NCBI RefSeq assembly: GCF_000498535.1
Contig: NZ_AVGG01000019.1
Location: 124,001 to 188,000 of the forward strand
From: Flavobacterium limnosediminis JC2902
GTDB taxonomy: Bacteria > Bacteroidota > Bacteroidia > Flavobacteriales > Flavobacteriaceae
DNA length: 64,000 nt
Direction: 5' to 3'
Shown here: in pieces, positions 54,211-62,058 of the stretch
Layout: each line of letters begins with the position of its first letter
How positions within the stretch are numbered: the first letter of the stretch is position 1
Position numbers and translations under genes: made by a program
Notes under the pieces: model-generated
Told to the model about the DNA's origin: nothing
What the model saw: the letters and a program-made list of their open reading frames with translations, nothing else
The model's database searches: none

Positions 54211-54645
54211 TCACATTCGGCTCATGTACCAATTGAGTTCCCGTTCCATCTTTTGGAATTGAAAAAACGAGGTAATAACTTTTTGCAATCTCACAAAGGC
54301 GGTTTCGCTTTTAACAATGTAATCAAAAGCGTTGTGATGCATACAATCGACTGCCACTTCAATTTTGTCCTGGGAGGAAAGCATGATAACGGGGATTTTC
54401 GAATTATAACTTTTAATTTTATCCAATGTTTCAATACCGTTAATTGCATTTTTATCAATGCCATTGAGATGGTAATCAAGAACGATAATGTCCGGATTGT
54501 GTGATAAGTTTTCGATACAGCGTTCACCGCTTTCAAAAGTTTCTATTGCAAAATCAGCATGATGATGAAATTCGATTTCCAATAATTTCAGAAATAAAGC
54601 ATCATCATCAACAAGAAACAATTTAATTTTTTTTGGAGTTTTCAC
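54211..54645 (-). CDS. Single-domain response regulator (receiver)
   Basis: 144 residues. Receiver fold: LVDDDALFLKLLEIEF (acidic pocket), phosphorylation Asp in DIIVLDYHLNG (residue about 57), LSSQDKIEVAVDCMHHNAFDYIVKSE with the conserved Lys. No output domain, so it may act through protein contacts or in a phosphorelay. Overlaps the start of nothing; its own start overlaps the Hpt gene end by 4 bp. Confidence 0.88.
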   Translation of the reverse strand: MKTPKKIKLFLVDDDALFLKLLEIEFHHHADFAIETFESGERCIENLSHNPDIIVLDYHLNGIDKNAINGIETLDKIKSYNSKIPVIMLSSQDKIEVAVDCMHHNAFDYIVKSETAFVRLQKVITSFFQFQKMERELNWYMSRM

Positions 54646-55022
54646 AAGGTGTTTTCTTTTATGTTCTTAAGTTCAGCTTCCAGTTCTTTGAAGGCTTCTT
54701 CGCAAATGGTTTCCAATTCGAAAACCTGAGCCTGAATTTCTTTTGAAATCGTAAGTGAATATTCATATTTCTGAATTCTTCTTGCGATGCTTTCGATGTC
54801 GTACCCAATTCCCATAATGGAAAAAGACGGAATAATTTTATGTATGGCCTCCTGTAGTGACTGCCAATCGTTGTGCACTAAACTTTCTTTCATGGCATCT
54901 ATTATCAGCGGTGTCTGTCTTAAATAAATGCGGATCATTTCTTCTATTAATATTGTATCGCCCTCTGTGAGTTGCTTTAAATAGTTCAGATTAGTGTATT
55001 TTTCTTTAGCTGTCGCGTTCAT
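54642..55022 (-). CDS. Histidine-containing phosphotransfer (Hpt) protein
   Basis: 126 residues. The first part has the Hpt helices (YTNLNYLKQLTEGDTILIEEMIRIYLRQTPLIIDAM) and the site DWQSLQEAIHKIIPSFSIMG, with His about residue 61 as the phospho-acceptor (HxIxPxF in place of HxLKG). Overlaps the receiver gene (4 bp) and the AraC-type regulator (4 bp), so all three are translated together. No histidine kinase is encoded in the window. Confidence 0.8.
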   Translation of the reverse strand: MNATAKEKYTNLNYLKQLTEGDTILIEEMIRIYLRQTPLIIDAMKESLVHNDWQSLQEAIHKIIPSFSIMGIGYDIESIARRIQKYEYSLTISKEIQAQVFELETICEEAFKELEAELKNIKENTL

Positions 55023-55609
55023 GATTCAATTTGAATAAAGTTTGGTTTGCCTATTTCCTCAATAGGGTGGCGTCTTTTTTCTTTTAATTTTTTAAAATGC
55101 GACGGTGAGAGTCCGGTTACTTTCTTAAACTGACCCGAAAGATGCGCCACACTGCTGTAATTCATCTTATCGGCTATTTCCGTAATGTTCAGTTCATCGT
55201 ATATTATCAGTTCCTTAATACGTTCAATTTTATTGGAAATTATGAATTGTTCGATGGTTGTTCCCTGTACTTCAGAAAAAAGGTTGGCGAGGTAGGTGTA
55301 ATTAAGGTTTAGTTTTTCACTTAAATAATTAGAAAAATTCACTTTAATTATCTCGTCAGAATGGTGTACCATTTCAATGATAATGCTTTTAATTTTCTCG
55401 ATTAAAACCGCTCTTTTATCATCCATAAGTTCAAGACCCGAAACCAGCAATCCTTTATTGAGGAGTCTTCTTTCCTCCAAAGAGAGCTTTTCCATGATCT
55501 CAACTTCTCCCAGACTCATCACAATAAAGTGAATCCCAAGCTTTTTGAGTTCTTCCTTAACCGCCATTTTACAGCGGTTACTCACCATATATTTGATGTA
55601 AAGTTTCAA
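55019..55609 (-). CDS. AraC-type regulator of the stress island (paralog A)
   Basis: 196 residues. N-terminal ~85 residues (MKLYIKYMVSNRCKMAVKEE) form a conserved small domain without a cupin; the C-terminal ~100 residues carry an AraC/XylS DNA-binding domain (NLNYTYLANLFSEVQGTTIEQFI and ITEIADKMNYSSVAHLSGQFKKVTGLSPSHFK). 60% or so similar to the next gene by eye. In one unit with the Hpt and receiver genes, and preceded by copy 5 of the direct-repeat promoter, so it may control its own transcription. Confidence 0.87.
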   Translation of the reverse strand: MKLYIKYMVSNRCKMAVKEELKKLGIHFIVMSLGEVEIMEKLSLEERRLLNKGLLVSGLELMDDKRAVLIEKIKSIIIEMVHHSDEIIKVNFSNYLSEKLNLNYTYLANLFSEVQGTTIEQFIISNKIERIKELIIYDELNITEIADKMNYSSVAHLSGQFKKVTGLSPSHFKKLKEKRRHPIEEIGKPNFIQIES

Positions 55610-55630
55610 AGCAACACAATTTACCGTTAA

Positions 55631-55692
55631 CGTTAAAGTTACGATTTACGGTTGCTTTTCGGTTGTATAATTTCTGATAAGAGTTATATAAT
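55631..55692 (-). promoter_or_regulatory. Stress-island promoter, copy 5 (AraC paralog A)
   Basis: Minus strand: ATATAAC, 21 bp later ATACAAC, then CG, 19 bp, AACTTTAACG (plus 55631-55640). Sits in the 83-bp gap between the two paralogs. Confidence 0.75.
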
Positions 55693-56253
55693 TCAGAGAT
55701 TATCCAAGGCAATACGCTTTTTTATTTTAAGTTGTTTGAAGAAACTCGGCGTAAGTCCGGTCACCTTTTTAAATTGTTGCGACAGGTGGGCAACACTGCT
55801 GTAATTGAGCATGTATGATATTTGCGTAAGGCTGAGTTCATCATAAAGAAGTAATTCTTTCACCCTTTCTATTTTGTGGGCAATGATAAAATGCTCGATG
55901 GTTATGCCTTTCACTTCAGAAAACATTTTGGCTGCGTGTGTGTAATCCTGTCCCAGCTTTTCACTGATGTAAACGGAATGATTTATTTTAGGCACTTCAT
56001 CGGAGTAATGCACCATTTCGATAATTATGTTCTTTATTTTTTCAATCAACACCGCTCTTTTATCATCCATAAGCTCAAGACCCGATTTCAATAAGGCAAT
56101 TTTAAGTTCCCGGAGTTGCTCCGGACTTAAATCGTCCATAGTTTCAACCGAACCGAGTTCGAGCAGTGCAAAGCGTATCCCCATTTTTTCCAGTTCGGCT
56201 TTCACTACCATCTTGCATCGGATGCTAACCATATATTTTATGTAAAGCTTCAT
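55693..56253 (-). CDS. AraC-type regulator (paralog B)
   Basis: 186 residues, same architecture as the downstream gene: small N-terminal domain (MKLYIKYMVSIRCKMVVKAE) and an AraC-type HTH pair (YTHAAKMFSEVKGITIEHFI, LTQISYMLNYSSVAHLSQQFKKVTGLTPSFFKQLK). The pair probably arose by tandem duplication. Upstream there is a different region with TATTTTTTTG but no copy of the 21-bp-spaced repeats, so this paralog may be the constitutive member. Confidence 0.85.
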   Translation of the reverse strand: MKLYIKYMVSIRCKMVVKAELEKMGIRFALLELGSVETMDDLSPEQLRELKIALLKSGLELMDDKRAVLIEKIKNIIIEMVHYSDEVPKINHSVYISEKLGQDYTHAAKMFSEVKGITIEHFIIAHKIERVKELLLYDELSLTQISYMLNYSSVAHLSQQFKKVTGLTPSFFKQLKIKKRIALDNL

Positions 56254-56326
56254 TTTCTATGCTGCTGTGTTTTGAATGGTGATAACACAAAAAAATATCC
56301 AAAAAGTGATTTCGGCCACTTAAACG

Positions 56327-56667
56327 TTAGTCTTCATAACCACTTTTTACAATTGTCGAAATCATTTTAAATTGCACGTTGGCATTAAAAGAATGTCGGG
56401 CATGCGCCGGAATGATAATGCCTTCTCCCAGTTTTAACAAATGCGTTTTTTCATTTATTCTAATTTCTGCTGTACCGTCAATAATTTGGATGTAATTGTC
56501 AAACGGAGATGTTTTTCAGCCAATTCCTCACCGGCATCAAACGAAGAAGCGGTAATGTTACCCGTGGTTTTTTTAATAATTGTTTTACTCAGGACAGCAT
56601 TAGGGATGTATTGAATGATTTCAACAATAATATGTGATTTTTCTTTTTCAACGTCAGATGAGTTCAT
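56327..56667 (-). pseudogene. Frameshifted cupin-domain protein
   Basis: Starts MNSSDVEKEKSHIIVEIIQY and runs to AGEELAEKHL, then the frame breaks at about 56504-56511. In the other frame the protein continues PFDNYIQIIDGTAEIRINEK to IIIPAHARHSFNANVQFKMIS and ends at 56327 with SGYED. Together they form one ordinary ~112-residue cupin. One extra base would restore the frame, so this is a single-nucleotide frameshift or a sequencing error. Confidence 0.8.
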
Positions 56668-56737
56668 GGTCTTTTGAATATATTTTTATTTTCAATTTAA
56701 AACATAATTACTTGATTTACAACACGCTTACACCATA

Positions 56738-56745
56738 CAAAGATA
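56738..56745 (-). promoter_or_regulatory. -7 element of the cupin gene
   Basis: TATCTTTG on the minus strand, 71 bp before the start codon. Confidence 0.45.
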
Positions 56746-56847
56746 ACTGCTTTAATCGGTTAAGTCTTAATAAAAACAGTTTTTCGTGAGTTTTGAGATG
56801 TATTCTCCATTACAAAAAACAATCAAACAACCCGTTGTGTGCATCCT

Positions 56848-57190
56848 GACGTAATTGAAGAGGTTCCTGATGTATTTTTATACGCATTCAAGCGTAATAA
56901 AAGGGGTTCCTGACGTAAAATAACACGTTATCACACGTAACAAATGGCGTTCGGAAGCGCGTTCACCACGTGGGACAACGTGGTAAATGGCGTTCCAAAC
57001 GGGGTTGACCACGTTAGACAACGGGGTAAATGAGGTTCCTAACGTGGTGAACCACGTTACCTAACGTGATAATTGGAGTCCGAAACGTGGTCAGCCACCC
57101 TACCCCACGTGGTAAACGCACTTCGAGACGTGGTAAACCACGTTAATCAACCGGGCAAACGGAGTTATAAAGGTGGTAAACCACATGATA
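56848..57190. repeat. Array of 16 degenerate repeats with alternating 21/22-bp spacing
   Basis: Units of the form ACGTGGTAAATGGCGTTCC begin at 56848, 56869, 56891, 56912, 56934, 56955, 56977, 56998, 57020, 57041, 57063, 57084, 57106, 57127, 57149 and 57170. Spacings alternate 21, 22, 21, 22 throughout, so the higher unit is 43 bp. No ORF; the remaining gap 57191-57451 shows no feature. Confidence 0.9.
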
Positions 57191-57451
57191 CTGCAACTGA
57201 GACAAGAAAAAACCTCCTACAATCGACGTAATAAAATCAAAAAGAGAGCTTGCAAAATAGAACCACTTTACTATCCGTATTGGAATCCTCATAAAAAAGT
57301 GAATCAAACAGCGTAGCCAATTTCTTCAAATCGAGTACCTTTACTACAGAGTATCAACCTACTACACTCTACCATTAGGCATCATTACAAAATTTACGGG
57401 TCTTTATACCTCAGGTAGGTCAACTAATTCCAACTAAAACTATTCATCCAT

Positions 57452-58291
57452 ATGACTGAAAATACAGATACCGGTGATGAAATTTCAGATAATCTACTAC
57501 CATTGGAACCGGAAAAAACCAACGATAACAAAGAACCTGACACCATCACTACTAAAGAAAACGAAACTATGGAAGCGCATCCTCATGTTCACCATAATGG
57601 AAAAAAGAACTGGAAAGCCTATTTCTGGGAGTTTTTAATGCTGTTTCTCGCGGTCTTTTGCGGCTTTCTTGCTGAATATCGGCTGGAACATGTTATCGAA
57701 CACAATAGGGAGGAAGTTCTCATGTATTCACTTACCGAAGATCTTCAAACAGATTACACCCAATTGGAAACTTATATCGGATGGAGAACCGAAACCGACG
57801 GAGAGTTTGATTCCATTGTAAAAATGCTGGCGAAACCAACGCGGGACGAAAACACTTATCACTTATATAAATTTACAAACAATGCAACGCTTCGCTTTGG
57901 TTTGCCTGATATCAGTGAGCGTACTATACTGCAGTTAAAGAATGCCGGCGGATTGCGACTCATTCGAAACAAAGCGGTGTCGAATGCCATCAACAAACAC
58001 TACATGAACGTAAACCGAATGAAATCGACTTATGAAACCGAACGCTTTGTCAGACTGAAACTGCTGGATTCAAGGGCTAACCTTTTCGATGCCTCCGTAT
58101 TCATTCAACCTGAAATCCCGCGTGAAGGAATTAAATTAATGACCAATGATTATGTCATTATCAATCATTTTATGAGCGATGTTCTTGCCGCGAAACAACT
58201 GAATAAACGTTTAATCGGGGAACTGGACCAGGTTAAAAAAAGTTCTGCTCATTTAAAGCAGCTTATCGAAAAAGAATACCCGATCAAGTAA
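57452..58291 (+). CDS. Membrane-anchored protein of unknown function (DUF6090-like)
   Basis: 279 residues. Acidic N-terminal tail (TENTDTGDEISDNLLPLEPE), a His patch (HPHVHH), one membrane segment (YFWEFLMLFLAVFCGFLAEY), and a ~200-residue helical domain (NREEVLMYSLTEDLQTDYTQL, NAGGLRLIRNKAVSNAINKHYMNVNRMK). The membrane segment with WEFLMLFLAVFCGF..EY..E is typical of a flavobacterial family labelled DUF6090. Function unknown. Lies 260 bp after the repeat array. Confidence 0.8.
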   Translation: MTENTDTGDEISDNLLPLEPEKTNDNKEPDTITTKENETMEAHPHVHHNGKKNWKAYFWEFLMLFLAVFCGFLAEYRLEHVIEHNREEVLMYSLTEDLQTDYTQLETYIGWRTETDGEFDSIVKMLAKPTRDENTYHLYKFTNNATLRFGLPDISERTILQLKNAGGLRLIRNKAVSNAINKHYMNVNRMKSTYETERFVRLKLLDSRANLFDASVFIQPEIPREGIKLMTNDYVIINHFMSDVLAAKQLNKRLIGELDQVKKSSAHLKQLIEKEYPIK

Positions 58292-58427
58292 CAACCCAAA
58301 TCGCACAGTCAACTTTCATTTCAATCCATAAAAAAGCCACTCTTCTATAGGTAAAGTGGCTCCCTTGTTTCTTGTTTCTTGTTTCTCCTGCTTACTTTAA
58401 ACACATTACTACCGCTCTCAAAATTAC

Positions 58428-60011
58428 TTAATTTTTTCCGGACGGCTTAGTCAGCTTATCCATCACAGCATCAAGATTAAAACTGGCCGGTTTTTGTCGT
58501 ATCGGATATTCCTTAAAGGACTCCAGCCATTTGGCCACTATGGCCTGAGAAGGTACAATGAGGAAGGCACGGTCTGCCATCCATTTGTCGTACTCAAACG
58601 ATTCGGGTCCTCTTTCAAACGGATCCGATCTTAAATTATATATACGAGCGCCCCGCAACCTGTTGAAATCTTCCAGCCAAACACCCAGACCTGTATGATT
58701 CTGCTCGATAAAGCCAATCTTCCACATACCGACTCTAATACCAAAGAGATCGCCGTCATCACTCCAATACAAGAATTCTTTTCGGGGCGATTCTTTTACT
58801 TCCCCTTTAAAAAACGGAATCAGATTGTAACCATCAAGATGTACTTTAAAAGTCTTATTGCCCACTTTCATCCCTTTCATTGTTTTCTCGACAACATCAG
58901 GATCGCCGGCAGCCGCCAAAAAAGTCGGAAGCAAATCTTCGTGGGCACACATATCATTAACAATGGTTCCCGGTTTTATTACTCCGGGCCAGCGGATCAG
59001 GCAGGGTGTGCGGTAAGCGCCTTCCCAGTTAGTGGCTTTTTCACCTCTGAAAGGAGTACTTCCGCCGTCGGGCCAACTCATTACCTCCGCTCCGTTATCG
59101 GTACCATAGACTACTATTGTATTGTCTGTTATTCCCAATTCATCCAGTTTTTTTAAAAGTTCCCCAACCATCCCGTCATGCTCTACCATTCCGTCAGGAT
59201 AAACCCCTAAACCTGTTTTGCCTACTGATGCCGGTTTTAGATGTGTAAAAATGTGCATGCGGGTGGAATTAAACCATAAGAAGAACGGTTTATCCGCCTT
59301 TGCTTGCTTATCCATAAAATTCATGGCAGCTCCCAGGAACTCCTCATCAACGGTTTCCATTCTTTTTCGTGTAAGCGGACCTGTATCTTCAACTTTTCCT
59401 CCGGCATAAGAATGTATCACACCACGAGGGCCGAATCTTTTTTTGAATTCCGGATTTTTTGGATAATCGGGATTTTCCGGTTCTTCTTCTGCATTAAGAT
59501 GGTACAGATTTCCGAAAAACTCATCGAAACCGTGATTTGTGGGCAAAAATTCGTCCTTATCACCGAGATGGTTCTTGCCAAATTGTCCGGTGGCATACCC
59601 CTGTCCTTTCAGATACTCCGCAATAGTTGGATCCTTAGGATTTAAACCGATATCAGCACCCGGTAAACCAACTTTGGTAAGCCCGGTACGGATGGGAGAC
59701 TGACCTGTAATAAATGCGGCACGGCCTGCAGTACAACTTTGTTGCCCGTACCAGTCCGTAAAGATGGCGCCTTCTTTTCCGATGCGGTCAATATTGGGTG
59801 TTTTATACCCCATTATCCCCATGTTGTAAGCGCTCACATTAAACCATCCGATATCATCGCCCCAAATGACAAGAATATTCGGTTTTTTTTTCTGTGAAAA
59901 GGAACTGCTGCACAGAAAGCAGCACATACAGAAGAACAAAAGTGTCTTAAAATAATTGCTTTTTCCTGCGAAATCGTGCAAAAAAACAGCTCTTGATTTA
60001 CATTTTCCCAT
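58428..60011 (-). CDS. Secreted arylsulfatase
   Basis: 527 residues. Signal peptide (YFKTLLFFCMCCFLCSSSFSQ), then the sulfatase fold: NILVIWGDDIGWFN (metal Asp pair near 52-53), active-site motif SCTAGRAAF with formylglycine Cys near 93, NHLGDKDEFLPTNHGFDEFFGNLYHLN, and GTDNGAEVMSWPDGG for the second metal site. The CTAGR variant of CxPxR is known in S1 sulfatases. The FGE at 60896, encoded on the other strand 0.9 kb away, would generate the formylglycine. Substrate (aryl or glycan sulfate) undetermined. Confidence 0.93.
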   Translation of the reverse strand: MGKCKSRAVFLHDFAGKSNYFKTLLFFCMCCFLCSSSFSQKKKPNILVIWGDDIGWFNVSAYNMGIMGYKTPNIDRIGKEGAIFTDWYGQQSCTAGRAAFITGQSPIRTGLTKVGLPGADIGLNPKDPTIAEYLKGQGYATGQFGKNHLGDKDEFLPTNHGFDEFFGNLYHLNAEEEPENPDYPKNPEFKKRFGPRGVIHSYAGGKVEDTGPLTRKRMETVDEEFLGAAMNFMDKQAKADKPFFLWFNSTRMHIFTHLKPASVGKTGLGVYPDGMVEHDGMVGELLKKLDELGITDNTIVVYGTDNGAEVMSWPDGGSTPFRGEKATNWEGAYRTPCLIRWPGVIKPGTIVNDMCAHEDLLPTFLAAAGDPDVVEKTMKGMKVGNKTFKVHLDGYNLIPFFKGEVKESPRKEFLYWSDDGDLFGIRVGMWKIGFIEQNHTGLGVWLEDFNRLRGARIYNLRSDPFERGPESFEYDKWMADRAFLIVPSQAIVAKWLESFKEYPIRQKPASFNLDAVMDKLTKPSGKN

Positions 60012-60258
60012 TTGCTTTAATTTTATTTGATGAATTAATAAACTTATTGGGTGGAATTATATAAGTCTGGGCAATCAATTGAAATTATGCTATCTCATAA
60101 TTCTGCCCCTCGCATTTTTTCAGAACACGCGGAAGCATTTTATTTTTGGAGTATGACATTATTCAGGCATCATTTTAAAACACTAGCTCCATCACATTAG
60201 GAAACATAACAGGAAATGAAAAACCCTTTTCAATGGTATTTCACGATGCTGTTATTCT

Positions 60259-60579
60259 TTACATCAAATGAACATCATACCATTTTGCAGCTAGTTTGGC
60301 TAGATCTGCTTTCATTAAATCATCAGGGGTCATGGCGATTCTGAACTCGCAGGTGGCTTCAAAATTTAAAAACCAAGGCTCGGCGATAGCGGGAACAGCT
60401 GAGGCCTCATTCACTTCTACGACCATTATGGCACTACGGCAACCTTCCAGTTCCGAAAAATAGATGCTCTCCGGTTTAATATCTTCGATTATACGCCCTA
60501 GTATCTCTCCCGCCTTTCCATTTCTTACCATCGAATTGAAGGGTTCGATGGGAAAAATAACCGTAACTAACATTTTCAT
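60259..60579 (-). CDS. Conserved small protein (DUF3303-like)
   Basis: 106 residues from the ATG at 60579. MKMLVTVIFPIEPFNSMVRN and the pattern IEDIKPESIYFSELEGCRSAIMVVEV ... SAVPAIAEPWFLNFEATCEFRIAMTPDDL resemble a small ferredoxin-like family found near DUF3303 members. It is soluble, without a signal peptide. Not known to act with the neighbouring sulfatase. A family name should be confirmed by profile search. Confidence 0.6.
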   Translation of the reverse strand: MKMLVTVIFPIEPFNSMVRNGKAGEILGRIIEDIKPESIYFSELEGCRSAIMVVEVNEASAVPAIAEPWFLNFEATCEFRIAMTPDDLMKADLAKLAAKWYDVHLM

Positions 60580-60848
60580 GGCAATCGGATTTAAAATTAA
60601 CAACCTTAAAGATACAAAATAACACATTCCACACAAAGTATTAATAACTTTATTATCAGTTAATTACTATTATTTCGATTTGATTTTCCGGAAAGAAAGA
60701 AAAATAAAATTTACATGATTTTATTCACAACTTAAAATACCTCAGGATAGTAGCTTCTGCCTGCTCATAAAATAAAATCAAAATTCCCTGAAAAACAGAC
60801 TTTCAAAAGCTATCAATCCCGATAATTAATTATGATTTATAAATAAAC

Positions 60849-60856
60849 TATATTTG
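60849..60856 (+). promoter_or_regulatory. -7 element of the FGE gene
   Basis: TATATTTG, 39 bp before the ATG. The 60580-60895 gap is AT rich and shows nothing else. Confidence 0.5.
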
Positions 60857-60895
60857 TTAGAAGTAAAACAATTGTCTGTCTAATACATTACACAA

Positions 60896-62041
60896 ATGAA
60901 AAATAGAAAACGGATTGCTGCAGCCCTATTTTATTGTTTACAATTGACATTTTTTACAACTGTTATTGCAGTAACTCATTCCTGCACTACCAAAACAAAT
61001 ACCGATCCACTGCATCTTTCGGAATCCGAAACGATTCCAAATAACATTGACGATTCCAAAAAAACGATTGAAAATAAAAATACGCCACCCGATCAAAATC
61101 CAAAAAATATGCAATGGATACCCGGCGGCACTTTTCTTATGGGAACCGATGAAAAATGCGAATCCTTATGCCAAATTAGCGGGTTAACTTCCGATTGCCA
61201 ACCTCACTCAGTATACGTTGATGGTTTTTGGATGGACGAAACCGAAGTGACCAATGCCCAATTTGAAGCCTTTACGAAAGCTACCGGCTATAAAACCATC
61301 GCTGAAACAACACCTACCAAAGAAGAATTCCCCGATGCCTTACCCGAAATGTTGGTTGCCGGTTCCGTAGTTTTTACACCACCTGCATCTGCCGTAAAGC
61401 TTGATAATTATTTCCAATGGTGGAATTATGTCAAAGGAGCCAACTGGCGCCATCCGGAAGGCCCGAACAGTTCAATAAAAGGCCGTGAAAATTATCCGGT
61501 GGTTCATATTGCCTGGGAAGATGCTGTTGCCTATGCTGCCTGGGCCGGAAAACGTTTGCCCACGGAAGCTGAATGGGAATTTGCCGCAAGAGGCGGTTTA
61601 AGTGCACAGAAATTCGCATGGGGAAACACCTTCATACCAAACGGAAAACACATGACCAATACCTTTCAGGGGCAATTTCCAATCGAAGACAAGGGGGAAG
61701 ACGGTTTCAAAGGAATGGCTCCGGTGAAACAATTCCCTAAAAACGGATATGGCTTGTATGATATTTCCGGAAATGTGTGGGAATGGTGCTCCGATTGGTA
61801 CCGCAATGATTATTTTGAAACAATGTCCGGAAAAGAAACCGTAAAAAATCCGCAAGGCCCGAAAGAAAGCCATGACCCAGCTGAACCGGGCGTACAAAAA
61901 AAAGTACACAAAGGCGGTTCTTATTTGTGTACCGACCAATATTGCTCCCGTTATGTGATGGGAACCCGGGGAAAAGGCGACTGGCGTACCGGAACAAACC
62001 ATGTTGGTTTCCGTTGTGTAAAAGATCGTAAAACCAAATAA
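60896..62041 (+). CDS. Formylglycine-generating enzyme (SUMF1/FGE family)
   Basis: 381 residues with an N-terminal membrane or lipoprotein signal (possible Cys at residue 30). The FGE domain shows IPGGTFLMGTD, DGFWMDETEVTNAQFEAF, HIAWEDAVAYAAWAGKRLPTEAEWEFAARGG, SGNVWEWCSDWY and the active-site pair in GGSYLCTDQYCSRY (Cys345 and Cys350), which binds copper and oxidises the sulfatase Cys to formylglycine. Both catalytic Cys are intact. Natural partner: the sulfatase at 58428-60011. Confidence 0.95.
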   Translation: MKNRKRIAAALFYCLQLTFFTTVIAVTHSCTTKTNTDPLHLSESETIPNNIDDSKKTIENKNTPPDQNPKNMQWIPGGTFLMGTDEKCESLCQISGLTSDCQPHSVYVDGFWMDETEVTNAQFEAFTKATGYKTIAETTPTKEEFPDALPEMLVAGSVVFTPPASAVKLDNYFQWWNYVKGANWRHPEGPNSSIKGRENYPVVHIAWEDAVAYAAWAGKRLPTEAEWEFAARGGLSAQKFAWGNTFIPNGKHMTNTFQGQFPIEDKGEDGFKGMAPVKQFPKNGYGLYDISGNVWEWCSDWYRNDYFETMSGKETVKNPQGPKESHDPAEPGVQKKVHKGGSYLCTDQYCSRYVMGTRGKGDWRTGTNHVGFRCVKDRKTK

Positions 62042-62058
62042 ATAAGATTCTACTAATA

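Noticed and set aside
56848..57190. CRISPR array
   Set aside because: Units are contiguous and degenerate, with no constant repeat/variable spacer pattern, and no cas genes are in the window.
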